From Chloroflexota bacterium (GTDB taxonomy: Bacteria > Chloroflexota > Limnocylindria > Limnocylindrales > CSP1-4), in contig JAICUI010000022.1 in the NCBI GenBank assembly GCA_025935925.1, forward strand, positions 1 through 43,097: a stretch of 43,097 nt of DNA. Direction: 5' to 3'. Of the stretch, positions 23,124-31,995 are shown piece by piece. Made by a program: the position numbers and the translations under genes. Numbering within the stretch: the first letter of the stretch is position 1; each line of letters opens with the position of its first letter. The notes beneath the pieces are model-generated. The model was not told where the DNA came from, did no database searches, and saw nothing but the letters and a program-made list of their open reading frames with translations.

Positions 23124-24211
23124 CGGCCGGGGCCGGCCGGGCCACGAATGCCGCGCTCGCGCCGGCCCCGCCGCGCGTCCCGGGCCTCACGTTCCGTCAC
23201 GCGACCGCCGCTGACTGGCCGGCGCTCGCCGACGTCGCGAACCGGAGCCGCGCGGCCGACGGCATGGACGAGGTGCACACGGCCGAGTCGTGGGCCAACG
23301 AGTGGCCCGAGTCCGAGATGTTCCAGCTCGAGCGCGACATGCTCGTGGCCGAGCTCGACGGGTCGATCGTCGCCCAGGCCGCGGGGTATCTCGTCGTCCG
23401 CGACGGCGCGCTCGTGGCGGAGAGCGCGGGCTCCGTCGTCCCGGAGCTCCGCCGCCGCGGCATCGGCACGGCCCTCTACCAGGCGACCCACGATCGTCTG
23501 CGGGCGGCGGCCGCGGCCGACCCTCGCCCGGGACCGCGCCACCGGCGGGCGTATGCGATGGACGACGAGGTCGCCGACCGGGCGCTGCTCGATGCGAACG
23601 GCTACGTCCCGATCCGCTTCGGGTTCGAGATGCGCCGCTGGCTGAACGGTCCGCTGCCCGAGCACGCGCTGCCCGACGGCATCGAGCTGCGGCCCGTGAC
23701 CGAGGACCAGCACCGCGCCATCTTCGCCGCGGACGACGAGGCGTTCCGCGACCACTGGGGACGGCGCGAGCCGGACGAGGCGGACTTCCAGGCGCGGTTC
23801 CACGGGCCGGAGACGGACACCTCGCTGTGGTGCGTCGCATGGGACGGCGACGAGGTGGTGGGCTCGGTGCAGAACTACGTGTACGCCGATGAGAACGAGG
23901 CGCTCGGCATCGCGCGCGGCTGGCTCGACCACGTCTCGGTTCGCCGGCCGTGGCGCGGCCGCGGCGTCGCGAAGGCGCTGTGCGCCGCCTCGTTCCGGGT
24001 GCTCCGCGACCGCGGCATCACCGAGGCGTGGCTCCGGGTCGACGCGGCCAACCCGACCGGGGCGCTCGCGCTGTACGAGGGACTCGGCTTCCAGGTCGTC
24101 CGCCGCTGGCAGGCGTTCGGGCGGCCGATGGATCACCCGGCCGAGCCCGGCTGGCGGCCCGGCGCCGACGCCGGTTCCGGCCCGGCCGGCGAAGCCGAGA
24201 GAAGCGCGTAG
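23120..24211 (+). CDS. Tandem-GNAT acetyltransferase, MshD-like layout (second copy)
   Basis: This 363-residue two-domain GNAT starts at a GTG overlapping the preceding stop. The N-terminal domain (about 22-175) has SVVPELRRRGIGTALYQATH as its acetyl-CoA loop. The C-terminal domain (about 185-335) has VSVRRPWRGRGVAKALCAASF and ends GALALYEGLGFQVVRRW. Unlike the first copy, both loops look intact. About 30 disordered residues follow at the C-terminus. The tandem duplication suggests divergence for two substrates or heteromer formation. A detoxifying or resistance role fits the neighbouring exporter but is not shown by sequence. Confidence 0.83.
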   Translation: MTAGAGRATNAALAPAPPRVPGLTFRHATAADWPALADVANRSRAADGMDEVHTAESWANEWPESEMFQLERDMLVAELDGSIVAQAAGYLVVRDGALVAESAGSVVPELRRRGIGTALYQATHDRLRAAAAADPRPGPRHRRAYAMDDEVADRALLDANGYVPIRFGFEMRRWLNGPLPEHALPDGIELRPVTEDQHRAIFAADDEAFRDHWGRREPDEADFQARFHGPETDTSLWCVAWDGDEVVGSVQNYVYADENEALGIARGWLDHVSVRRPWRGRGVAKALCAASFRVLRDRGITEAWLRVDAANPTGALALYEGLGFQVVRRWQAFGRPMDHPAEPGWRPGADAGSGPAGEAERSA

Positions 24212-24228
24212 CGCGGCGGGCGCCCGGG

Positions 24229-24960
24229 ATGCACGTGGCCGCAGCGCGCGACGTGGAGGATGGAGGTCCGGCGGCGCGCCGCGTCGCACGCCGCCGTCCA
24301 GCCCTCGGGACGCTCGTCCCGGCCCTGGCCGTGCTCGCCCTTCTCGCGGCCGCCTGCGGGACGACGGCGTCGTCCGGGACACCCGCGACGGCGACCTCGA
24401 GCCCGACGGCGGCCGCATCGGTCGGCGCCGCGACCGCGAGCGAAGCCGCCGGCGCGTCGAGCGCGCCGGCGTCCGTACCGCCAACGGAGGCGACCATGCC
24501 CGCGACCTTCGAGCTCACGACCACCGCGTTCCCCGCCGGCGGCGAGATCCCGCGCCGGTTCACGTGCGACGGCGAGGACACGTCGCCCGACCTCGCCTGG
24601 TCCGGCGCCCCGGACGGGACGGCGGCGCTCGTGCTCGTCGTGGACGACCCGGGCGCCAACGGGTTCGTGCACTGGATCGCGCTGGACCTGACGGGCACCG
24701 ACACGGGCGCGCTGCCGCTCGGCGTCTCGGCGTCGCCCGACGCGCCGCGCCAGGGCACGAACGACTTCGGGACCGTCGGCTGGCGTGGGCCGTGTCCGCC
24801 GTCGGGCGAGCACCGCTACCGGTTCACGCTGTCCGCGCTGGCGGCGCCGCTGGACCTGCCCGGCGCGCCCAACGCCGCCGCCGTCCGGGATGGCCTGCGG
24901 GCGGCGAACGTGCTCGCGACGGCGACCCTCGAGGGACGCTACCGGCGCGCCTCGCGGTAG
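24229..24960 (+). CDS. PEBP-family (YbhB/YbcL-like) lipoprotein
   Basis: This 243-residue protein has a long basic N-terminus (residues 1-25), a hydrophobic signal segment and a lipobox ending LAAAC (residue 43). An Ala/Ser/Thr linker leads to a phosphatidylethanolamine-binding-protein fold at about 88-243. Conserved ligand-site features are present: DGEDTSPDLAWSGAP, VLVVDDPGANGFVHWIALDL (the D-P and H-W elements) and GWRGPCPPSGEHRYRFTLSAL, with the GP-PP and HRY elements. Bacterial members bind small anions or act as inhibitors, and most have no known role. It follows the second GNAT after 17 bp and converges on the MBL gene with a 4-bp gap. Confidence 0.85.
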   Translation: MHVAAARDVEDGGPAARRVARRRPALGTLVPALAVLALLAAACGTTASSGTPATATSSPTAAASVGAATASEAAGASSAPASVPPTEATMPATFELTTTAFPAGGEIPRRFTCDGEDTSPDLAWSGAPDGTAALVLVVDDPGANGFVHWIALDLTGTDTGALPLGVSASPDAPRQGTNDFGTVGWRGPCPPSGEHRYRFTLSALAAPLDLPGAPNAAAVRDGLRAANVLATATLEGRYRRASR

Positions 24961-24964
24961 CGCG

Positions 24965-25606
24965 TCAGAAGGGCAGCCGGCCGGTCCGCCGGACGTCGTC
25001 GAGCCACGGGCGCTCGTCGCCGATGGTCGTGGACGCGCCGTGCCCGGGATGGACGACGAGCCGGTCGTCGAGCCCCGCGAGACGGGCGAGCGACGCGGCG
25101 ATCAGGCCCGGGTCGCCGCCCGGAAGGTCCGTCCGCCCCCAGCCCTGCGCGAACAGCGTGTCGCCGCTGTACAGGACGCCCTCGTCCTCGTCGAGCAGGG
25201 ACACCGACCCGGGCGTGTGACCCGGCGTGTGGAGGACGCGCAGCCGGAGCGAGCCGAAGCGGACGTCGCCGCCCTCGGCGAGCTCGACGGCCGGGACGCT
25301 CGGCGGGATCTCGAACGGCGGCGGGAAGACCGGGGACGGCGCCTCGAGCATGTGGCGGTCCGCGGGATGGACCGCGATGTCGGCGCCGGTGTGCCGGGCG
25401 ACCGCCGCGTTGTCGCCCACGTGGTCCCAGTGTCCGTGCGTGCTGACGATGAGCTTCAGCGTCCAGCCACGGTCCGCCAACGCCCCGGCGAGCCAGTCGA
25501 GGCACGGGATCGCGGTGTCGATCGCGATCGCCTCGCGGCTGGGCGCGTCCGCGAGGACATGGACGTTCGTGGCGAGCGGCCCGATGACGGCGTGCAGGCG
25601 CTCCAT
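24965..25606 (-). CDS. MBL-fold metallohydrolase, glyoxalase II-like
   Basis: This 213-residue enzyme of the metallo-beta-lactamase superfamily has the dinuclear metal site motif STHGHWDHVGD (H-x-H-x-D-H, about residues 55-65). The second histidine motif is LHTPGHTPGSVS, followed by the bridging aspartate in YSGDTLF and the last histidine in VVHPGHG. The overall layout fits glyoxalase II or persulfide-dioxygenase-like hydrolases; substrates may be thioesters or similar. It is the last gene of the cox run, 19 bp after coxG on the same strand, so it is probably co-transcribed. A specific role in CO metabolism is not established. Confidence 0.85.
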   Translation of the reverse strand: MERLHAVIGPLATNVHVLADAPSREAIAIDTAIPCLDWLAGALADRGWTLKLIVSTHGHWDHVGDNAAVARHTGADIAVHPADRHMLEAPSPVFPPPFEIPPSVPAVELAEGGDVRFGSLRLRVLHTPGHTPGSVSLLDEDEGVLYSGDTLFAQGWGRTDLPGGDPGLIAASLARLAGLDDRLVVHPGHGASTTIGDERPWLDDVRRTGRLPF

Positions 25607-25625
25607 CGACCGGTCGGTCGGGTCG

Positions 25626-26069
25626 TCAGGCGCCGGCGAGCTTCGAGCGGATGCAGTCGAAGGTCTGGCCGATCATCTTGTTCGCCGTCCCCTCGATCAT
25701 CCGGGCGCCGACCGACGCGAGGGTCCCCGAGATCGCGACGTCCGCCGACCAGTCCATCTGCGTCGGTCCCGCGTCGGGTCCGGAAAGCTCCATCCTCGCC
25801 GTCGCGTCGACCGCGGATCCCGGCGCCTGGCCGTGCGCCTTGAGGACGGCGAGGTCCGGCGGCGTCTTCTCGGCCATCGTCATGTCGACCGTGAAGCGCG
25901 CCGAGATGAACCCGACGCCGACCTTCGCCTTCGCGCGGAAGTGGTCCTCGTCGATGACCTCGATCGATTCGACGCCCGGCCCGCACGACCCGACCTGGTT
26001 CGGGTCGAGCAGGAAGGCCCACACCTTGTCGCGCGGGGCGTCGATCTGGACGGTGCCCTGGAACTGCAT
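25626..26069 (-). CDS. coxG: CoxG, SRPBCC-fold CO dehydrogenase accessory protein
   Basis: This 147-residue protein of the SRPBCC/START-like fold has the CoxG-type opening MQFQGTVQIDAPRDKVWAFL with the following DPNQVGSCGPGV. The central VGVGFISARFTVDMTMAEKT and the C-terminal segment with GTLASVGARMIEGTANKMIG are typical of CoxG. CoxG is reported in some organisms to bind quinone and recruit CO dehydrogenase to the membrane, linking it to the respiratory chain. No C-terminal membrane tail is present here: the protein ends at SKLAGA. Its start directly abuts the XdhC-YHS stop (26069/26070). Confidence 0.9.
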   Translation of the reverse strand: MQFQGTVQIDAPRDKVWAFLLDPNQVGSCGPGVESIEVIDEDHFRAKAKVGVGFISARFTVDMTMAEKTPPDLAVLKAHGQAPGSAVDATARMELSGPDAGPTQMDWSADVAISGTLASVGARMIEGTANKMIGQTFDCIRSKLAGA

Positions 26070-27128
26070 CTAGGCCTCCGCAGCGGGGGTCGTGGTCCCG
26101 GGGATGTACGCCGCGGGCTCCCTCAAGAATGCCGTACGGCAGCCCATCCGGCAGAACGCGTACACCACGCCCTGGTACTCGGCGAGGTGGCGGGCGTGCG
26201 CACGCTCGACCGTCATGCCGCACACGGGGTCGACGAGGACGATATCGTCGGGCGCCTGGGCGACCGGCGCGCCGGCATCGCCCGGCTCACCCGCGAGCGT
26301 CGCCGGACCGGGCATCGCGACGAACGGCGCCCGGCCGCGGCGCACCTGGACGAGCTCGCCGAGGATCGAGACCGCGACCTCCTCCGGCGTTTCCGCGCCG
26401 AGGTCGAGCCCGGCGGGGGCCCGGAGCGCGGCGAGCCGCTCGGGAACGACGCCCTCGTCGCGCAGCCATTGGCGGACGACCGCGGCGCGCGTCGGCGACG
26501 CCACGAGGCCCACGTACGCGACGTGCTCGCGGCGCAACACCCGGTCCAGGGCCTCCTCGTCCCAGATCCCCTGGGTGGCCACGACCACGTACGGCGTCAC
26601 GTCGGGATCGATGCGGCGGAGCGCCGTCTCCTGCGAGACGAGCTCGGCGCCGGGGAACGCCTCGGGCTCGGCGACCGGGTCGAACACCGACACCCGCCAG
26701 CCGAGCGCCGCCCCGAGGGACGCCACGGCCGCGGCGATCGGCGTCGTCCCGGCGACCCACCGCGCCGGCGCGGGAAGGTGCGGTTCCACGTAGATCTCCA
26801 GCGTTCCCCCGGAGTGGCACGTCATGACGAGCTCGACGACGCCGTCGCCGCGCCGGCCCTCGGCGGGCGCGTCCTTCGACAGCCGCAGCAGCCGCGGCTG
26901 CCCGTCCTGGAGCGAGCGCAGCGCCTCGCGGACGACGACGGGCTGAGCGCACGAGCCCCCGACCCAGCCCTCGATCGTGCCGTCGGGATGGACGATCCCC
27001 CGCGCCCCGGGTCTCGCGGACGTGGGCCGCTGGACCGCGACGACCATCGCCGTCGCGAACGCGACGCCCGCCTCTTCGAGCTCGGCGACCCGCCGGAACG
27101 GGACCGGTCCGGACATGACTCCGGACAT
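26070..27128 (-). CDS. XdhC/CoxI-family protein fused to a C-terminal YHS domain
   Basis: This 352-residue protein has an N-terminal XdhC domain, with VGGSCAQPVVVREAL where the family has VGGGCVE. A Rossmann-like segment follows (VASLGAALGWRVSVFDP, then VGLVASPTR and LDLGAETPEEVAVSILGELVQVRRG, about 130-270). A roughly 25-residue linker leads to a YHS domain at 298-342. The YHS metal motif is DPVCGM (C303), and later CRMGC (C326, C330) and the FLREPAAYI end fit. XdhC proteins bind and sulfurate Mo cofactor for molybdenum hydroxylases. A YHS domain can bind metal, so a role in delivering copper or sensing metal for the CoxL Mo-Cu centre is possible but unproven. It sits three bases after coxL and abuts coxG. 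Confidence 0.85.
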   Translation of the reverse strand: MSGVMSGPVPFRRVAELEEAGVAFATAMVVAVQRPTSARPGARGIVHPDGTIEGWVGGSCAQPVVVREALRSLQDGQPRLLRLSKDAPAEGRRGDGVVELVMTCHSGGTLEIYVEPHLPAPARWVAGTTPIAAAVASLGAALGWRVSVFDPVAEPEAFPGAELVSQETALRRIDPDVTPYVVVATQGIWDEEALDRVLRREHVAYVGLVASPTRAAVVRQWLRDEGVVPERLAALRAPAGLDLGAETPEEVAVSILGELVQVRRGRAPFVAMPGPATLAGEPGDAGAPVAQAPDDIVLVDPVCGMTVERAHARHLAEYQGVVYAFCRMGCRTAFLREPAAYIPGTTTPAAEA

Positions 27129-27131
27129 GGC

Positions 27132-29516
27132 CTAGCTGATGCCCTTGTCGTGCAGGATCCGCCAGACCTTGGGCGGCGTGATCGGGATGTCGATGTTGCG
27201 GACGCCGAGGTGCCACAGCGCGTCGACGACCGCGTTCGCGATCGCCGGCGGCGCGCCGACCGTCGCCGACTCGCCGACGCCCTTGGCGCCGATCGGGTGG
27301 TGCGGCGACGGCGTGATCGTCTTCTCGAGCTCCCAGGCCGGCGTCTCGACGGCCGTCGGCAGCAGATAGTCCATGAACGTCCCGGCGAGGTTGTTGCCCA
27401 GCTCGTCGTACGTGATCTGCTCGTAGAGGGCCGGGGCGAGGCCCATCGTCAGGCCGCCGTGGATCTGCCCGTCCACGATCATCGGGTTGATGATGTTGCC
27501 GCAGTCGTCGACGGCGACGAATCGCCGGACCGTGACCTCGCCCGTGCCCTTGTCGATGTCGACGACGGCGATGTACGAGCCGAAGGGGAACGTCAGGTTG
27601 GGCGGGTCGTAGTAGTCGACGGCCTCGAGGCCCGCCTCCATCCCCTGCGGATGGTTGGTGTAGGCCGCGAACGCGATCTCCTGGATCGTCTTGAACCGGT
27701 CGGGGCTGCCCTTGACCGACCACCTGCCGTTCGTCCACTCGAGATCGTCGGGGGACGCCTCGAGCAGGTGCGCGGCGAGCAGCCGGGCCTTCTCCTTGAT
27801 CTTCCGGGCCGCGATGGCGGTCGCCGCCCCGGCGACCGGCGTCGAGCGGGACGCGTAGGTCCCGAGCCCGTACGGCGCCGTGTCGGTGTCGCCCTCCTCG
27901 ATCTTGATGTCGGCGACCGGGAAGCCGAGCTCCTCCGCGATGATCTGGGCGAACGTCGTCTCGTGGCCCTGGCCCTGGCTCTGGACGCCGAGGCGGGCGA
28001 GCACCTTGCCCGTCGGGTGGACCCGGATCTCGCACGAGTCGAACATCTTCAGGCCGAGGATGTCGAAGTCGTGCGACGGGCCGGCGCCCACGATCTCGGT
28101 GAATGACGAGATGCCGATGCCCATCAGCTCGCCGCGGGCGCGCTTCTCGGCCTGCTCCTTGCGAAGCTCGTCGTAGCCGATGAGGTCGAGCGCCTTCTGG
28201 AGCGCCTTCGGGTAGTCGCCCGAGTCGTACTCCCAGCCGGTGGGCGTGTGGTACGGGAACTGCTCCGGCTGGATGAAGTTCTCCATCCGCAGCTGCGCCG
28301 GGTCTTTCCCGATGTCGTGGGCCAGGATGTCGACCATCCGCTCGATCGCGTGGACGGCCTCGGTGACCCGGAACGAGCAGCGGTAGGCGACGCCGCCGGG
28401 CGGCTTGTTGGTGTAGACGCCGTCGACCTCGACGAACGCATTCGGGAAGTCGTACGAGCCGGTGATGACGTTGAACAGGCCGGCAGGAAACTTGGACGGG
28501 TCGGCCGCGGCGTCGGTGTAGCCGTGATCGGCGATCGTCCTGACCTTGAGCGCCTGGATCTTGCCGTCCTTCGTCGCGCCCATCTCGGCGTGGATGTGGT
28601 AGTCGCGGGCGAACGAGTCCGCCTGGAGGTTCTCGCTCCGGTCCTCGATCCACTTGACGGGCTTGCCCGTGAGGAACGAGGCCGCGACGGCCAGCACGTA
28701 GCCCGGGTAGACGGGCACCTTGCCGCCGAACCCGCCGCCGATGTCGTGGGTCTTGACCCGGATGTTGTGCTCGTAGATCGGCAGGCCGGCGCCGGCCGCC
28801 ACGAGCGCGACCACCGTCCGGATCGCGTGCGGGGCCTGCGTCGTGAGGTGCATCGTCAGCTGCTGCCGGATGGGGTTCCAGTCCGCGACGATGCCGCACG
28901 TCTCGATCGAGGCGACGTGGATGCGCGGGATGTAGATGTCCTCGGCGATCCGGACGTCCGCGTTCGCGAGGGCCTCGTCCGCGGCGGCCGCGTCGCCGGA
29001 CTCCCAGTGCCAGATGTGGTTGGTCTGCTTGTCCGGGCCGCGGTCGGTGCGCAGCACCGGCGCGTCGGGCTGGAGCGCCTTCTTCGGGTCGACGACGACG
29101 GGCAGTGGCTCATAGTCCACCTCGACCGCTGCCACGCCATCGGCCGCCGCGTAGCGGGACGTCGCGATGACCGCGGCGACCTCCTGCGACTGGTACATGA
29201 CCGTGTCGACCGGCAGCACCATCTGCATGTCGCCGGCGAGCGTCGGCATCCAGTGGAGCTTGTAGCCCTCGAGGTCCTTGCCGGTGACGACCGCGGCGAC
29301 GCCCGGAATCTTGAGCGCCTCGGTCGCGTCGATCGACTTGATCTTCGCGTGCGCGTACGGCGAGCGGACGATGTCGAGCCACAGCTGGCCCGGCAGGTTG
29401 ACGTCCTCGATGTACTCGCCCTTGCCCTGGATGAAGCGCGGGTCCTCCTTGCGCTTGACCGAGTGGCCCATGCCCCCGACCTCGGGGGTCGTCTGCGGGT
29501 GCAGCTCCGTCGTCAT
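27132..29516 (-). CDS. coxL: Form I aerobic carbon monoxide dehydrogenase large subunit
   Basis: This 794-residue Mo-hydroxylase subunit carries the active-site loop GVAYRCSFR: AYRCSFR at residues 377-383, with Cys380 the expected copper ligand (DNA 28368-28388). This AYxCSFR motif separates true Mo-Cu CO dehydrogenase from other family members. Other cofactor contacts are visible: GGGFGGK (260-266), SQGQGHETTFAQI, ASRSTPVAGAAT and GAKGVGES with Glu749 near the end, the expected catalytic glutamate. GAGGAGA at 29521-29527 supports the start. The length matches the family. It lies in the order coxM-coxS-coxL, followed by XdhC-YHS and coxG. CO oxidation by the living cell is inferred. Confidence 0.96.
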   Translation of the reverse strand: MTTELHPQTTPEVGGMGHSVKRKEDPRFIQGKGEYIEDVNLPGQLWLDIVRSPYAHAKIKSIDATEALKIPGVAAVVTGKDLEGYKLHWMPTLAGDMQMVLPVDTVMYQSQEVAAVIATSRYAAADGVAAVEVDYEPLPVVVDPKKALQPDAPVLRTDRGPDKQTNHIWHWESGDAAAADEALANADVRIAEDIYIPRIHVASIETCGIVADWNPIRQQLTMHLTTQAPHAIRTVVALVAAGAGLPIYEHNIRVKTHDIGGGFGGKVPVYPGYVLAVAASFLTGKPVKWIEDRSENLQADSFARDYHIHAEMGATKDGKIQALKVRTIADHGYTDAAADPSKFPAGLFNVITGSYDFPNAFVEVDGVYTNKPPGGVAYRCSFRVTEAVHAIERMVDILAHDIGKDPAQLRMENFIQPEQFPYHTPTGWEYDSGDYPKALQKALDLIGYDELRKEQAEKRARGELMGIGISSFTEIVGAGPSHDFDILGLKMFDSCEIRVHPTGKVLARLGVQSQGQGHETTFAQIIAEELGFPVADIKIEEGDTDTAPYGLGTYASRSTPVAGAATAIAARKIKEKARLLAAHLLEASPDDLEWTNGRWSVKGSPDRFKTIQEIAFAAYTNHPQGMEAGLEAVDYYDPPNLTFPFGSYIAVVDIDKGTGEVTVRRFVAVDDCGNIINPMIVDGQIHGGLTMGLAPALYEQITYDELGNNLAGTFMDYLLPTAVETPAWELEKTITPSPHHPIGAKGVGESATVGAPPAIANAVVDALWHLGVRNIDIPITPPKVWRILHDKGIS

Positions 29517-29534
29517 CGGGTCTCCTCGGGGCGC

Positions 29535-30053
29535 CTAGGACGCGTCCACGGTGGCGGCCGCTGCGACCGGCGCCGACTCGGACGCCGACAGCTGCCCCGC
29601 CGCCTGCTGGACCGCCTTCACGATGTTCACGTAGCCGGTGCAGCGGCACAGGTTGCCGCTGATCCCCTCGCGTACCTCGTCGTCGGTCGGGTGCGGGTTC
29701 TGCTCGAGCAGCCACGCCGACTGCATGATCATCCCCGGGGTGCAGAAGCCGCACTGGAGGCCGTGCTGGTCCCAGAACGCCTGCTGGAGCGGGTGGAGCG
29801 TGGCGCCGTCGGCCATCCCCTCGATGGTCCTGATCTCCGAGCCCGACGCCTGGACGGCGAGCACCGTGCACGACTTGGCGCTCCGGCCGTCCACGTGCAC
29901 CGTGCACGCGCCGCAGTTGCTGGTGTCGCAGCCGACGTGCGTCCCCGTGAGGCCGAAGACGTCGCGCAGGAGGTGGACGAGCAGGAGGCGCGGCTCGACG
30001 TCGGCCTCCATCGGCTGCCCGTTGACGGTGAGGGACACGTGTTGCGTCGTCAT
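29535..30053 (-). CDS. coxS: CO dehydrogenase small iron-sulfur subunit
   Basis: This 172-residue subunit carries two [2Fe-2S] clusters. The plant-ferredoxin-type cluster is ligated by C42, C47, C50 and C62 ([10 protein letters not shown], then KSC). The second, helical-domain cluster is ligated by C101, C104, C136 and C138 (QCGFC and LCRCTGY). Gln100, next to C101, is the conserved residue close to the pterin. The last roughly 20 residues form an Ala/Ser extension. The start lies four bases after the coxM stop, so the genes are tightly linked. Electrons should pass from CoxL through these clusters to FAD in CoxM. Confidence 0.95.
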   Translation of the reverse strand: MTTQHVSLTVNGQPMEADVEPRLLLVHLLRDVFGLTGTHVGCDTSNCGACTVHVDGRSAKSCTVLAVQASGSEIRTIEGMADGATLHPLQQAFWDQHGLQCGFCTPGMIMQSAWLLEQNPHPTDDEVREGISGNLCRCTGYVNIVKAVQQAAGQLSASESAPVAAAATVDAS

Positions 30054-30057
30054 CGCT

Positions 30058-30936
30058 CTACCCGTTGAAGGCGAGGGCGCGCTCGGTGGCGCGACGGAGG
30101 GCGCGGACCGTGAGCTCCGCGACCATGGCCCGCTTGTAGTCCACCGGACCGCGGACGTCGGAGACCGGCTGGCTCATCGCCGCGGCCGCCTGGCCCGCAG
30201 CGCGGAACGCGTCGTCGCCGGGCCGCTTCCCGGCGAGGGCCGACTCGGCGTCGACCGCGGCATACGGGGACGCCGACACGCCCGTGACCCCGATCCCGCT
30301 GCCGACGATCGTGCCGCCCGCGTCGATCCGGACGATCGCCGCGACGCCGGCGGTCGCGAAGTCGCCGACCTTGCGCTCGAGCTTCTGGTAGGCGCCCCCC
30401 ACGCCCGCCGCGCGGCGCGGGATCCGGATCCCGGTCAGGACCTCCGTCGGCTCGATCGCCGTCGTGAACGTGTCGACGAAGAAGTGGCGGGCCGGGACCT
30501 CGCGCTCCCCGCCCTGCCCGCGGCACACGATCGTCGCGTTCGCGGCGAGGAGAAACGCCGGCCAGTCGCTGGCCGGGTCGGCATGGGCGACCGATCCGCC
30601 GATCGTCCCCCAGTTGCGGACCTGCGGGTCGCCGATGCCGCCGGCGACGTCGACGATCCCCGGGTACCGATCGCGGATCACCGCGGACTCGTGGATGTCC
30701 CGATGCGTCGCCCGGGCGCCGATGACCAGCGCGTCGTCCGTCTCGGCGATCGCGTCGAGCCCGGGGACGGACTGCAGGTCCACGAGGAGGGCCGGCTGCG
30801 CGAGCCGGAGCTTGATGAGCGGGATGAGGCTGTAGCCGCCCGACAGCAGCTTCGCCTCCCCTTCGCGGTCCACGAGGATCCGCAGCGCCTCGTCCAGCGA
30901 GGCCGGACGGACGTAGTCCAGCTGGGCGGGGATCAT
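30058..30936 (-). CDS. coxM: CO dehydrogenase FAD-binding medium subunit
   Basis: This 292-residue FAD subunit has the FAD-binding motifs [16 protein letters not shown] (residues 30-45, family form AGGxSL) and [18 protein letters not shown] (109-126, family form TIGGN/S). The C-terminal CO dehydrogenase flavoprotein domain ends with [17 protein letters not shown]. CoxM accepts electrons from CoxS and passes them to the quinone pool or CoxG. AGGAGG at 30947-30952, 10 bases upstream, supports the start. It is the first gene of the coxMSL group; the 198-bp spacer upstream holds a hairpin but no convincing promoter. Confidence 0.95.
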   Translation of the reverse strand: MIPAQLDYVRPASLDEALRILVDREGEAKLLSGGYSLIPLIKLRLAQPALLVDLQSVPGLDAIAETDDALVIGARATHRDIHESAVIRDRYPGIVDVAGGIGDPQVRNWGTIGGSVAHADPASDWPAFLLAANATIVCRGQGGEREVPARHFFVDTFTTAIEPTEVLTGIRIPRRAAGVGGAYQKLERKVGDFATAGVAAIVRIDAGGTIVGSGIGVTGVSASPYAAVDAESALAGKRPGDDAFRAAGQAAAAMSQPVSDVRGPVDYKRAMVAELTVRALRRATERALAFNG

Positions 30937-31104
30937 CCGACGCCTTCCTCCTTCCCGCGCGTGCGGGACCGATGTCGGGCCCGTACCCCCCGGCTCGGGC
31001 TCGGCGGACAGGTGGATGTTCGGCGCGCGCCCGGCCGCGGATTTCGAGGTGCCGTGGACCGGGCAGTGTTGCGTGACGTTGTACGCGGCGCGAGTGTCCC
31101 GCGC

Positions 31105-31120
31105 TGACGGTGCGCCGTCA
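31105..31120 (-). promoter_or_regulatory. Hairpin after the methyltransferase gene
   Basis: TGACGGTGCGCCGTCA forms a perfect 6-bp stem with a 4-nt loop, 14 bases past the methyltransferase stop on the minus strand. It has no T tract. It may partly separate the maturation-gene transcript from coxMSL. Confidence 0.4.
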
Positions 31121-31134
31121 ACCGGAACCGATGT

Positions 31135-31995
31135 TCAGTCCCGCGGCACGCTCCAGCGCACCAGCCCGAGGCTCCCGGTCGGCCGTTCGGACAGCGTCCA
31201 GCCACCGTCGTCGCGGCGCGTGATGTGGTCCGGCAGGATCGCGCGGAAGTGGACGTCCTTCTCGCCGCCCTCGGCGATGAACAGCTGCCGGCGCAGGAAC
31301 GCCGTCAGCGCGGGCACGGAGTCGAAGGTGCGCGGCGATCGCTCGAGCGTCTCGACCTCCACGGTCCGTCCCCGGGCCTCGAGCAGCTCCACGAGCTCGG
31401 GCAGCGCCGGCAGCGGCACCCGCTCCTCGCCATGGACGAGCGGCCAGAACGGGTCCGCGACGGACGCCGGGCTGCGGTTGGTGAGCAGCGCGACGCACCG
31501 GTCGCGCGTCGCCGCCTCCATCGCGTCGAGGAAGGCGCCGATCGGCTCGATGTCGTACGCGACATGGGCGATCAGGGAGGTGTCGACGGCCGGCAGCGGA
31601 CCCAGCTCATCGAGCGCGTCCGGCCAGGCGCCCGCGACGATCCTCACGTTGTGGATGCCGTGCTCGTCGAGCCCCGTCCGGAGCGCGCGGCGCATGCTGC
31701 CCGACGGCTCGACCGCGACGACGTCCTTGACGGCGAGGGCGAGCGGCAGCGCGTACCGGCCCGCCCCGGCACCGATGTCCAGCCACGTCGCGTCCGGGTC
31801 GGCGAGCCCGATCAGGGCGTCGAGCGCCGGCTCGCCCGCGCGGCGGGGATCCGCAACGAACAGGCTCGTGACGGGTGCGTAGAAGTCCGGGGGCTGGGTC
31901 TCGCGCAGCCGCTCGGCCTGTACCCGGTTCGCTCGGACACGGTCCGCCCAGGTCTCCTCGAGCTTCGACGGGGTGGCGCCGCGCGACGGGCTCAC
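31135..31995 (-). CDS. Class I SAM-dependent methyltransferase
   Basis: This 286-residue protein starts at a GTG overlapping the preceding stop (GTGA). The SAM-binding motif I is ATWLDIGAGAGRYALPLAL (about residues 67-85), followed by the acidic end of beta-2 in VVAVEPSGSMRRAL. The post-I region VRIVAGAWPDALDELG is also typical. Motif II and III segments are less clear. The N-terminal 65 residues carry a helical region (WADRVRANRVQAERLRE). The substrate is unknown. It sits within the cox maturation genes and is probably co-transcribed with the MocA-like gene, so a role in cofactor or enzyme maturation is possible but not shown. Confidence 0.83.
   Translation of the reverse strand: MSPSRGATPSKLEETWADRVRANRVQAERLRETQPPDFYAPVTSLFVADPRRAGEPALDALIGLADPDATWLDIGAGAGRYALPLALAVKDVVAVEPSGSMRRALRTGLDEHGIHNVRIVAGAWPDALDELGPLPAVDTSLIAHVAYDIEPIGAFLDAMEAATRDRCVALLTNRSPASVADPFWPLVHGEERVPLPALPELVELLEARGRTVEVETLERSPRTFDSVPALTAFLRRQLFIAEGGEKDVHFRAILPDHITRRDDGGWTLSERPTGSLGLVRWSVPRD

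Noticed and set aside
30937-31134. Promoter for coxMSL in the spacer upstream of coxM
   Set aside because: A minus-strand TTGACG with a weak GACACT 17 bp away was seen, but it overlaps the hairpin at 31105-31120 and has a poor -10 match, so it was not listed as a promoter.
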